Of a stretch of 64,000 nt of DNA, positions 1 to 10,248 are shown piece after piece (the stretch's first letter is position 1; every line of letters begins with the position of its first letter). Location: assembly GCF_028554725.1 (NCBI RefSeq), contig NC_071669.1, forward strand, positions 806,001 through 870,000. Reading direction: 5' to 3'. The DNA comes from Zeugodacus cucurbitae. Lineage: Eukaryota; Arthropoda; Insecta; Diptera; Tephritidae. Position numbers and translations under genes: made by a program. Below the pieces are notes generated by a model. It worked only from the letters and a program-made list of their open reading frames with translations, was not told the DNA's origin and searched no databases.

Positions 1-79
1 ATAGGTTATAAGTTATAGGTCTTTTTAAACTGAAAACAGTGTCCTGCAAGATCCACTCCCCGTCTTCCATATTACTTCC

Positions 80-787
80 TTATTTTCCCCAAAAGCCTGC
101 ACTTCGGAATGCTTCGATAAAATCTTGATGAGCTTCTTGGAGACTTCGTCTCACTGCTTCACCGGTCTGCTGTAGAGTTCTAGCGATATGACGATTAATC
201 TGGGCAGTATTCGCAGCGGCATTCGCAACCGCATCGGCGGCTGCATGCTCAGCTGCATTTACTGCAGCATTCACAGTTGCAGAATCGCGTGAATATGATG
301 TATAGGTATTCGAGTAGGATGATTCTTGTACGACAGATGCACCGCTGCTGCTCACAACCAGTTTCAAATTGATATTTTCATATGGTTTTATAGGTTCAGT
401 GAAAGCCTCGTCGATAAGCCTCTCGTCGGTGGAGGACACACATATATTTCTACGGATTAAATCGTTTGGTTCTGTAGGCGATCTAGACTTCGTCACCACA
501 CATTGATCAGTGCCTGCAGGACATAAGACGCGATCGCAACGCCAGTATGCTATAAATTCAAAAATAGAATAGAGTAGAAGAATCTGATATATGTGGCCAC
601 ATTAAACAAATATCGTCTATATCCGCTTACTTGCGTTTAAGTAAACAATAACATCGCCGGCTATGGTCTGGCTATATGTATCGGTGATCACTTGGCTATA
701 AGCGCTTGCAAGATCAGTTAGACTAATACAAACGAGCCCAGAAAGTAGAACGATGAGATTGAGTGGTAGTTTTCCGAATCGTCGCAT
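80..787 (-). CDS. small secreted protein, two exons, paralogue of the neighbouring plus-strand gene
   Basis: Exon 1 runs 787-631 and exon 2 runs 549-80, joined by an 81-bp intron (donor GTAAGCGG, acceptor TTTATAG) in phase 1. The product is 208 aa. It starts with a signal peptide: MRRFGK, then a hydrophobic stretch to about residue 29 (LIVLLSGLVCISLTDLASA). The first residues of exon 2 read YWRCDRVLCPAGTDQC, matching WYCDKIVCPAGTNGC in the gene at 1638-2190, with the intron at the same place and phase. A further Cys follows in RRNIC. The C-terminal third is alanine-rich and probably helical (AAVNAAEHAAADAV...), then ends in FWGK. The family is unknown to me; extracellular location is inferred from the signal peptide. 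Its 3' end and poly(A) site lie beyond the window edge. The 787 start is the first ATG after the TATA box and gives the signal peptide. Confidence 0.82.
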
Positions 788-863
788 ATTGTTCGATGGT
801 TTTGATGAGACAACTTGCTGAGGTGTTTTTGCTAAAATGTTTCCAAAATCAGCAAAACTTTAT

Positions 864-893
864 TGAAGATTTCTGTAAAAATTTGCTTTTATA
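864..893 (-). promoter_or_regulatory. TATA box and initiator of the minus-strand secreted-protein gene
   Basis: On the minus strand TATAAAA lies at 893-887, and a TTCAATA initiator-like site has its A at 864, 29 bp downstream. The start codon at 787 is about 77 bp further on. The spacing is the usual one for a fly TATA/Inr promoter. The start site is predicted, not measured. Confidence 0.55.
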
Positions 894-1607
894 GTATTTT
901 TTAAGATTTTATGAGACATATTCATAGACCCATCTCAAACAAATAACTACTGAATAACGTACAACGTAAAGTAAACCATTTAAGAAATGAAATAAATATA
1001 TTCTGCGTTAACGGGGACAAAAGGAAGCTTTAGGAGAACAAAAGAATACGCTGCTATTAAGACAAAAGATCTTCTAGTTTAATGTAGTTTTCAAACCATT
1101 TCTGACATCAGAAACGAAAATTATTATGGCGAAACTGTTGCGAAATAGTAAACAAGTAATAAAGTCATAAATGTCCAAAATTTCATTCCGATTTCGGTTG
1201 GCGCCGTATATCAGAAAAATAGCCAATAGCAGGTGACCATTAGTTAAACTAATCAACGCTGGACGATTCGGTCATTGGCGCAATGAGCATCCAATAAAAG
1301 CTTCTCTAAAATATATTATTTTAATCAAATCTCAAGTGGTTCCCCGCTAGATTTATAGACCCCTCTAACACCAGCGATAACTCGTTGCATGAACGACTAA
1401 GAATGAGTCAGAAATGTTTGTTGCTTCTATCGCTCGATTAATTTATGGCAGATAATATAAGTTTACGATTATTTATGTCGATTGGGCAAGTTAAAGTGGT
1501 AGATGCCCGATTTTGGAGCAAGCAAAGGTTTAAGTGGTTTTATTATCTTAAATAATTTTGCAGAAACTTCTCTTATAAAAGCAATTGGCGAAAGGGAAGA
1601 AAGCATC
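865..1607. other. divergent intergenic promoter region
   Basis: About 740 bp separate the predicted start sites of the two head-to-head secreted-protein genes. No coding potential was seen; the short frames at 1074-1256 and 1469-1666 have no protein-like composition. Shared enhancers are plausible because the genes are duplicates, but none was identified. Confidence 0.5.
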
Positions 1608-1610
1608 AGT
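1574..1610 (+). promoter_or_regulatory. TATA box and initiator of the plus-strand secreted-protein gene
   Basis: TATAAAA at 1574-1580 is followed by ATCAGTTG, an arthropod-type TCAGT initiator with its A at 1608. The distance (about 30 bp) fits a canonical TATA/Inr promoter. The ATG at 1638 then has a 30-nt leader. Confidence 0.65.
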
Positions 1611-1637
1611 TGAAGAGTTGAACAACCATCAGCAGTA

Positions 1638-2190
1638 ATGATCGCCTTCGTTAAAATTTCATGCATCGCTTTATTGGCCTTTTGCTGCCTGGCTGAGGCG
1701 AAATATGTGCCCGGAGATTCCTATATAGACGATTCGGAAATCTTTTACATCGATGGTGAGTCTACACTGCCTTTTGTTAAAACGGCGATTTCTAATTATT
1801 CAAATAAAATTTTCCCCGACAGAGATTTGGTATTGCGACAAAATCGTTTGCCCCGCAGGCACCAACGGCTGTACGATCATCAAGCGCAACAATCCCAACA
1901 GAGACGACGAATTGATTTGTAACAATATTTGCTATGACAAGGATGGCAAGACTTTGATGAAGTTCTCATACACCGAGACCTTGCCGAGAGCGATGAAAGT
2001 TGATATATATGTAGACGCTCATATACGCACTGAGTCGGTGTGGTCCTTGAGTTACAGTCCGTCAAGTCAAGAAGTAAATGCCACCATCGCAGTGGCAGAC
2101 TTCCCACAACTACAGGAAACTGCCAGAAAAATAATGACGGAAGTTGACGAATCGAATGCCCTTTGGCAAAGAGCAAGCGGTAGATTTTAA
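1638..2190 (+). CDS. small secreted protein, two exons, paralogue of the minus-strand gene at 80-787
   Basis: Exon 1 is 1638-1755 and exon 2 is 1823-2190, with a 67-bp phase-1 intron (donor GGTGAGTC, acceptor CCCCGACAG). The product is 161 aa. MIAFVKISCIALLAFCCLAEA is a clear signal peptide. A short acidic segment (SYIDDSEIFYIDG) leads to the intron, then WYCDKIVCPAGTNGCTIIKR, homologous to the same position of the minus-strand neighbour. Next comes ELICNNICYDKDG, which gives more cysteines and hence probable disulfides. The C-terminal half (about 85-161) lacks the alanine-rich tail of the paralogue and reads as an ordinary mixed domain ending in ALWQRASGRF. No family name is recognised. Secretion is inferred from the signal peptide; a protein starting at 1753 would be an artefact of reading through the intron. 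Confidence 0.88.
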
Positions 2191-2201
2191 GGCACTACAG
2201 G

Positions 2202-2227
2202 AATAAATTATTATTTTCTTTAATAAA
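2202..2227 (+). terminator. poly(A) signals of the plus-strand secreted-protein gene
   Basis: AATAAA occurs at 2202-2207 and again at 2222-2227, 12 and 32 nt after the stop codon. This implies a very short 3' UTR, as is usual for small secreted fly proteins. Confidence 0.6.
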
Positions 2228-2229
2228 TT

Positions 2230-4058
2230 TGATTTCACTCAGAATAACAACTTTTTCATTTTAAATTCCTTAGCTATGGCTCAACAACTCACTAGCCTCC
2301 AAGTTATAACTTAAAATTGTGATAGCAGCGCCCTCTCTCCAACTGTATCGCAAATAGCATTCCTGCAACCTAAACGTATTTGAGCGGATCTAGTGAATTG
2401 CACTGCTGGGTTACATTAGTTAGGTATGCGTTTTTTGATTAAACTTTAAGCTCGCCTACAACTGAGAAAATTTAATTAGTCTGCGGTTGAGAGTTTATTT
2501 GAATATAAGTATGTATATTCATAGTTTCTGTATGCGATTTACAATGAATTTATGAGATATAGCTTGTGCAACGAGTAATCTGCTGATTTCGAAGAAATAA
2601 TAATGTTCTCGTGCATTCATATTAGCTATAAAAACAGATTAATATATGAATATGAAAGTCTTTAATAAGCTAAATTATATAGGAAAAGTATATAGATAAA
2701 TTGCTTATTTACGATAGACTACAATATTCGAGCGTATCAAAGCTAAGCCGGCCGGTTTAAGAATACCCACAAAATTTGGATGCGAATTTTGAAATTACAT
2801 ATGTATATCAAGCGCTACGCTCAGACAAATTTTGTAAACAACAAATCTCAAGCCGTCTGCGGCTCATGTTAAGGGACGAGTTTTCATATTCGAAATTTCA
2901 GAAACATATTCGGATTTTTTTCATTAGAAACTGATGTATGTTATTCTTCGAAACTAAGAGCGAACCTTAGTCCTCAGTAAGAGTAATGGGCACTTATCAA
3001 TAGAGAATCATATACTAATACTCGAACGTAATACTCGTACTAATCATATATGATTGTTTCACCAAGTTGGGAAAACAATATTACATGAACAATGCATGAC
3101 TCAAGCGTAACCAACAAATATAAGAATTCTTCCGAAGATTGTATGTAGTGGTTCTACTTTTTATGTACATGCACTTATTGCGAACGGAATGAGTGTCCAA
3201 GGTCATCTAGTTATATATAAATACATATATAACAACGATAAATTAGCATATCCGGACGTTTCTTGATAAAAAACTCCTTTCCCTTTCGCTCATGACCACT
3301 TTTTCACTCTCACTCTTTCGCCCACGTACGAAAAATGTACCGGCGAATGGTTGAATTAATTTTATTTAACAGATTTGAGGCCGTTATTTTATTTTGAAAA
3401 TTGTTTTACACTCTCACCACATATATTTCTGGTATGCATTCACACACACACACCTAGTCCCAAAATGGCTTTCAAAAACTTTGAGCACAAAAACTCAAAA
3501 CAATTTTGAATTTCTGCGAATTTCTGCGGCGCTGAGTGCAAGTTTTGCCTTTCTTTGTTTGTTTTAATGCGCGCGTTTAGAAACTTTGCGACAATTCGTT
3601 ATCGTATCTCTGCAGCGACTGAACAGCGACTCAGCACTGGGTGGCTGGCCGTGAAATCGTATAGAAAACCCAAGCGATGAAAATACAATAAAAACATTCC
3701 AATACAATACAAAAAAAAAAACAACAACAAAAAATAGCACGAAACTGCAAAGAATTTCAATAAACACGTATGCACTACATTATATAGTGTATATTATATA
3801 GACGAGCATGTCTGTCAGTATGCTCATTAATTCTAATAGCGGCTGGGAGCATCGTGTCGCTTACAAGCACGCCGAGTACCGGGAGATACATAGGTGATCG
3901 GTGCTTATTTCACTTTTAATTGTTGTTTTCACACAGTCTGTTTCACAAATAAACATACAACTTGTTTACAAAGAGTTACTTAATATATTACAGTTATACG
4001 CATTGTTGTTGGTATGCTTTATGAGTTTGCTGTTGCGCTAATAATCACGTTCTAGTTT
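2230..4058. other. non-coding AT-rich DNA
   Basis: No gene was seen. The stretch holds short simple runs (CA-rich near 3440, A-rich near 3710-3735). The 67-codon minus-strand frame at 3564-3767 is low-complexity F/V and is not credible. Confidence 0.5.
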
Positions 4059-4832
4059 ATTATACCCTGAACAGGGTATAAATAAGTTTGTCACGAAGTT
4101 TGTAACACCCAGAAGGAAGCGTCAGAGGTCCTATAAAGTATATATATATATGATCAGTATGTTGAGCTGAGTCGATTTAGCCATGTCCATCAGTCTGTCT
4201 GTCTATATATATACGAACTAGTCCTTTAGCTTTTAAGATATCGTTTTGAAATTTTGCAGATATTATTTTCTCTTTAAGAAGCTGCTCATTTGTCGGAACT
4301 GCCGATATCGGACCACTATATCATATAGCTGCCATACAAGCTTAACGATCGGAATCAACGTGATACCTTCACGAAATTTGGTGTGAGTTATTGCTCATAG
4401 AAATAATTTAATCTCCGAAAGAATTGTTCAGATCGGTTCACTATATCATATAGCTGCCATACAAACTGAACGATCGGAATCAAGGGCTTGTGTGGACAAC
4501 TTCCGCATTTTACTACATATCTTCACGAAATTTGGTGTGAGTTATTGCTCATAGAAATAATTTAATCTCCGAAAAAATTGTTCAGATCGGTTCACTATAG
4601 CATATAACTGCCATACAAACTGAACGATCGGAATCAATGGCTTGTATGGAAAATTTTCGCATTTGACGTGGTATCTTCACGAAATTTAACATGGATTACT
4701 ACTTAAGGTAATAATATAATCTAATATTTTCTTACGTCTTTAGATTTGCTTAAATACATAGTTACTAAAAGAAATGCACCTGTGAAGGGTATATTAGCTT
4801 CGGTACAGCCGAAGTTAACGTTTTTTTTCTTG
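4059..4832 (+). mobile_element. element A, copy 1 (unclassified non-coding repeat, ~0.77 kb)
   Basis: One end is a hairpin, TATACCCTG-AA-CAGGGTATA, at 4061-4080. The other end has a CTTCGG/CCGAAG hairpin followed by GTTAACG and a T tract near 4800-4832. The interior has three partial tandem units, marked by CTGCCATACAA at about 4331, 4453 and 4611 (spacings about 122 and 158 bp). Similar copies lie at 5377-6089 (inverted) and 50742-51527. There is no coding capacity. The class is unknown: no long terminal inverted repeats and no clear target duplication. Confidence 0.8.
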
Positions 4833-5082
4833 TTTTTTAATAATCTCGAATGCTTTAGAACCATTTCAGTTTTTGTATGGTCTCAAGGTATTAGTGATAA
4901 AGTGGGGGAATTACCGTACAAAGGTCTGTTTATTTATTTTTGTACTAAAACACGTAATACTATATTGATTTTCTTCTATGTGAAAGTATGTCAATGAGTC
5001 TTCATTTATAAAACAAAAAAAAAATTGAGTTACTTAAAATCAGTACATAACGAATACAAATATTTAAATGCTCTCCTATCTA
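4833..5082. other. spacer between element A copy 1 and MITE B
   Basis: About 250 bp of AT-rich sequence. The 83-codon frame at 4746-4997 starts inside element A and has no protein-like features. Confidence 0.4.
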
Positions 5083-6117
5083 TTAGGTCTACAACTTTGC
5101 TTCCACCGATTAAATCGATGAAATCGTTTTATATCGATCTTGGACATTTGTGTCGACAATAACCCAACAAAATATTTGTAGAAATCTGTTTGCTCCCTAA
5201 CTTATTCTCAACTGAAAATGTCACTTTTTGAGCCGAATTCTCGAGATTTGCACGGAATACACATGCTGCCAGAAAGAATGGTCAAAAGTACTAGCTACCG
5301 ATGGCCAATATTTTGAGTAACATTTTTGGAACCGTTTTTATACAAAAAAAGCCTTAAATTTACAAAAAAAAAAAAAGAAAAAACGTTAACTTCGGCTGTA
5401 CCGAACTAATATACCCTTCACAGGTGCATTTCTTTTAGTAACTATGTGTTTAAGCAAATCTAAAGACGTAAGAAAAAGTAAGTAAAAAAAGGAAACATTT
5501 TACTATTTCTTTTTAGACGGGTTGTTTGCTAGAAACATTAAGGTTATATAGTTAACCGATCTGAACAATTCCTTCGGAGATTATATTATTACCTTAAGCA
5601 GTAATCCATGTCAAATTTCGTGAAGCTACCACGTCAAATGCGAAAAATTTTCCATACAAGCCATTGATTCCGATCGTTCGGTTTGTATGACAGCTATATG
5701 CTATAGTGATCCGATCTGAACAATTTTTTCGGAGATTAAATTATTTCTATGAACAATAACTCACACCAAATTTCGTGAAGATATGTAGTAAAATGCGGAA
5801 GTTTTCCATACAAGCCCTTGATTCCGATCATTCAGTTTGTATGGCCACTATATCATAGTGGTCCGATATCGGCAGTTCCGACAAATGAGCAGCTTCTTGA
5901 AGAGAAAATAATATCTACAAAATTTCAAAACGATATCTTAAAAACTGTAGGACTAGTTCATATGGATGGCTAAATCGACTCAGTTCAACATACTGATCAT
6001 TTATATATATACTTTATAAGGCCTCCGATGCTTCCTTCTGGGTGTTACAAACTTCGTGACAAATATAATATACCCTGTTCAGGGTATAAAAACGGCGGAA
6101 GCAAAGTTGTAGACCTA
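5083..6117 (+). mobile_element. MITE B, mariner-type, interrupted by element A copy 2
   Basis: The left end TTAGGTCTACAACTTTGC, preceded by TA, begins at 5083. The matching inverted right end (GCAAAGTTGTAGACCTA) stops at 6117. Internal sequence 5105-5370 (CATTTGTGTCGACAATAACC..., GAGCCGAATTCTCGA) matches the intact copy at 27886-28208. Element A copy 2 fills 5377-6089, so the right terminus has been separated from the body by about 710 bp. There is also a small internal deletion after the left end, where the segment carrying CCAATAGATGTCGCTAG is missing. Confidence 0.82.
5377..6089 (-). mobile_element. element A, copy 2, inserted in MITE B
   Basis: This is the inverse orientation of copy 1. 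It begins AAAAAACGTTAACTTCGGCTG and ends with the ATATACCCTGTTCAGGGTATA hairpin immediately before the right end of MITE B. It carries two internal units (GTTTGTATG-x-CAGCTATAT-like motifs near 5690 and 5838). The insertion point is the A-rich tract of MITE B. Confidence 0.82.
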
Positions 6118-9100
6118 CATATGTATATAGGCATTCAAATCCTTGTCTATCGCACAAGAGTTAATTGTTGAGCTCGTGCGACGTCATCAACACAAACAGT
6201 AGCTAAAAATTTGGAATTCCTAATGTACGATTAATAAATTGTCGATTAAAGCAGCGTGAGAACAGCGCCGCCAGACATGAATTATTCCTTTTGAAACGCA
6301 AAAATCGAAAATGAATTATTCATAAAATATGCGTTGGTTTCCATATGCTAACGCTTGTTAACAAGTGCGACAATGAATATATTATTATTATTAAAAAAAC
6401 ATCTCGGAAACAACAAATTAGGTTTAAATGTAAAAATCTGAAAAAAAATGTACGAACAAAAATAGATTTTATATTATATATTCGCAAACAATTTAATAAG
6501 CGCACGTAGTATTCGATTGCTAAATTGTGCTTATACAATGGAATTCTACGAACTCGTTGTTGTTCGTATGTATTTCAAAATGAAAAATTTAAATTTATTC
6601 CGATTGAGACAAGATTTATAAGATAATTTTAATTACTGCATTGCATGACTGGATTATGGAATCGCTTATATGACGGAATTAGTGCTGGCAATGCTTGAGT
6701 TGATTGATATTTTGTGCAGCAATAAGTGACTGTTATTGAGTGATGATAATCTATACACTATATCACACTGTATTAGAACATAGTATGGTATATTCTCGCA
6801 TTTAGATTCATTTGAGATAGATATTATACGTTTTCATATATTAAAGAATTGATTTTCGTCATATGCGCTTCATATCATCACATCATATGATGTCACATCA
6901 TATGATCTCTATATTGTATGACATCACATCATAGCAACTCATACTATATCACACCGTTATTATATTTCCTACCACCTTTTATCCTATCATGGCACGTCAC
7001 ATAAAACCAGCCAAAGTGATATCACATCACATCGTAACCACATCATATCAGCTAGATTTCGTCTCATTATATTATTATATGTATGTATATCACATCAAGT
7101 GGCAGCATGACATTCAATTAGTTCCAAATAATTAAATTTTATATGTTAAAATAGCGAGATCAGTAAAACATATATACGTATATATCACATCAGAGGTTCT
7201 GATGAAAATGCACTATATTTTGCATGTAATTAAGGGCGAAAAGGTCTGAATCAATCGGAATAATCTATTTACTTGGAATTCTGCTATCTCACTCGTTCGA
7301 ATTACTGTGTTAACTGCGCTTAAGTAAGTAAATATTTGCTTGTGCTAAAACGAATCTAAATAAGCGCTATCTCTAAGTAAAACGCCCTATAGGTTAGGTT
7401 CTATGGCTGTTTCCCATCAGAGAAAAAAACTGAAGATTATTAAGGACAGTCCTTTATGATGTCAAACTTTGACTTCGAGGCGATGGAGTGTCTTGAGACA
7501 TTCCTGTTTACCCAGCCGATGTTCAAATTCTCTACCTTTAGTTCGGTATGTGTTAAAGCAATCCTGAGTTCTAACTTATTTATCTAGAAGCCACCTTTCG
7601 CTTGACTACTCAACCAAAGAATTTCTCTCTTCAGCTTCTCAGTGCGCTTATCTCGGATATTTACAAACAAAGGCTAAGAATAAATAGCCACCTCCCGTAG
7701 GAGTCCATTAATTTAAGTCTTCATTACCACACAGAATGACCAAGTTTCCGCTTAGAATCTAAAACAGATTGGCATTTAGTAAAGTCCACAAGACATTTGT
7801 ACGAGTATGTGTGACTAAGTGAGTTATGTAAGCGCCAATAAATTCCCAACTTCATGGTGCATAAGTTGCGCTTATCACCCTTCTCCCTCTGACTCTGCTG
7901 GACTTGAGCGGACTTGTAGACCCGATGCCATCAAATGTATGAGCACTTTGGCTGACGGCCGACCAGCTCAGGCGGCAAATCGTTGTAACAAAAGTGCACA
8001 AATGCATTAAACGACACCTTAGCGTTGCAACAACAACAACAGCAGCAGTAGTAACAAAAGCAAATGTGACAAAGCAACAGCATGGGCTTCTGCATGGAGC
8101 CCTCTTATGTAAGTGTTGTTGCATATTGCACTTCGCATGTTGTTGTTGTTTTTGTATGTATTGGTGTGTGTGTGCATTAATACATATATAGGTGTAGATA
8201 ATTTTATAGTAGTAATAACAACAACATAAATTCGCCTTTGATATGAAATTATGTGGCAGGCAGCATTGAAAATCATAAATTACGGATTTTTATTAAGGTG
8301 CCAGAGTGCAGCGCGTCGCTGTGGCATGCCACAGCAGCGGCGACATTTCGCGAGGTGTGAATCGCCTAAAAGTGCTTGTCGCAAAGTGCGAACGGTACTA
8401 AACGTTAACGGCTTACATATGTACTATAAGCGTAAGTACACATTTATCTCCCACACAGAGAGACACAAGCGTGCGCAGCTCGCTATTTATTAAGCACATA
8501 TTTACATTTGCATTTGATTTTGCACTGAGGGAGCTGGTGGTCTCCCGCATCGCTGGCCGTTGACGTTATAAATTGGCATTAGTAAACGATTTAATGCATT
8601 CTTGGAATTTCAATTGTTGCGCGCCGCTTTTAGTTACGGCAATTTCCAAGTGATTCCGGATAGACAACCGCAGCTTTTCGTGCCCAGGCAGCACGCCAGC
8701 TAATTAAAGGCAACCGAAGACAGAAGTCGCTAAAGTGGGCGTTGATAATTATTACTACATGATGTTGTTTAGGTGTTGGTGTTTCGAGATTTAGCGTTTT
8801 CATTTATCATATACCATGCAGACATTGCTAGGAGTTAGAAAAAAGAAAAGAAGATTATAAAATTCAAAAGAAAACTGCTTCAAATGTCTTTCTATAGGCT
8901 GATTATAGAGTGAACGTAACCGTAAGAAGGTTTGAAATAGACTGATTACTCAAAAGGCTCAACTAAGTGGAAGCAGTAGAGAAAGTGATACAGAGTCCAT
9001 GGTCTGAAAAGCTTTGCTTCATCAAATGAATAAGGGCTCTTACTTATCATATCTAGTGTAAAAAGCGACAAACAATTTCAGTATGGAGATCGGCTCCACT

Positions 9101-9679
9101 TCATAGTGCGTGTAAGCCACACTTCGTCGTGTGTATTTAACTATTTTTACATATGTACAATAAATGAATTAGCATTACAATTTGTAGGCGCATTTTATAA
9201 TTCCGTAATGTACGAGTGCATATCTTTACGAGCTGATATTTTTAATCCATGCCAGCTGCAGCTTCGCATGTCATCGTGTCACCCACCAGAGGCGGCGCTG
9301 ACAAAGCCCAATTACGTTTTCAGCGCCGCACATTGCAGATGGTGGAAATAATGTGCTGTTGGAGTTGTTGGTCACGCAGATCTATTGAAAATATATATTT
9401 AAACCGTTTCTTTTCGCGCTTTGTTTGCTGCGTTACTATGGAATCTTGAGTGTCTCTCTTTTTTTGCTAACGAGCGGATGGGATTTGTCAAAATAACTAA
9501 CTTGAATTACATTATGGAGGGGAGAGTGTGTCTGAGTGTAAATATAAATTAGCATACCAACATCAATTGCAGGTCACGTAGTGCGGATAAATATTGCGGA
9601 GTAATTGCTTGAGAAACATTTTTTGGAAAAATAACGGAATTTTGGAGCTAGATCACCATGGACCCCTAAGCTTTAACTA
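6118..9679. other. non-coding DNA with short ATCACATC/CATATGAT repeats
   Basis: No gene was seen. About 6862-7040 and 7170-7190 are built from variants of ATCACATC and CATATGAT, giving several short palindromes. Around 8025-8060 there is a CAACAACAACAACAGCAGCAG run, which explains the short Q/L-rich frames there. Confidence 0.5.
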
Positions 9680-10248
9680 TCGCAAGCGTCAAATAATGTC
9701 AGCCTGGAAATCCAACGCAGAATCACTCTTGCCAACAGGTGCTACTATGGACTGAGTAGGCAATTGAAAAGTAAAGTTCTCTCTCGACGAAAAAAAACTA
9801 AACTCTACAAGTCCCTCATCATTCCCGTCCTACTTTATGGTGCAGAAGCGTGGACGGTGTCAACATCCGATGAGACGGCTCTAGGAGTTTTCGAGAGAAA
9901 GGTTTTGCGAAAGATTTATGGTCCTTTGAACATTGGCAACGGCGAATACCGCAGAAGATGGAATGATGCGCTGTATGTGTTATTCGACGACATAGAATAG
10001 TCCAGCGAATAAAAAGACAGCGGCTACGCTGGCTGGGTCATGTTGTTCGAATGGACGAAAGCGCCCCAGCTTTGAAAGTTTTCGATGCTGTACCCGCAGG
10101 TGGAAGCCGAGGAAAAGCGAGGCCTCCACTTCAATGGAAGGACCAGGTGGAGAAGGGCCTGTATTCACTTGGTGTTACCAATTGGCGCCAAACTGCCAAA
10201 AGGAGAGATGCGTGGCGCTCTGTTGTGGATTCGGCTATAACCGCGTAA
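9680..10248 (+). pseudogene. LINE (non-LTR retrotransposon) reverse-transcriptase C-terminal fossil
   Basis: From about 9689 the frame reads SNNVSLEIQRRITLANRCYYGL, and then LYKSLIIPVLLYGAEAWTV and FERKVLRKIYGPL. These are hallmarks of the C-terminal part of LINE reverse transcriptases from insects. The frame stops at 9998-10000. The continuation is in another frame: RIKRQRLRWLGHVVRMDE ... GKARPPLQWKDQVEKGL ... NWRQTAKRRDAWRSV, ending at TAA 10246-10248. So the copy is 5'-truncated (no endonuclease or catalytic YADD region) and frameshifted, hence dead. The clade is not assigned with certainty. Confidence 0.85.

Noticed and set aside
1753..2190. 145-codon frame as the full plus-strand secreted protein
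   Set aside because: It reads through the 67-bp intron, has no proper signal peptide, and the spliced model restores both signal peptide and paralogue match.
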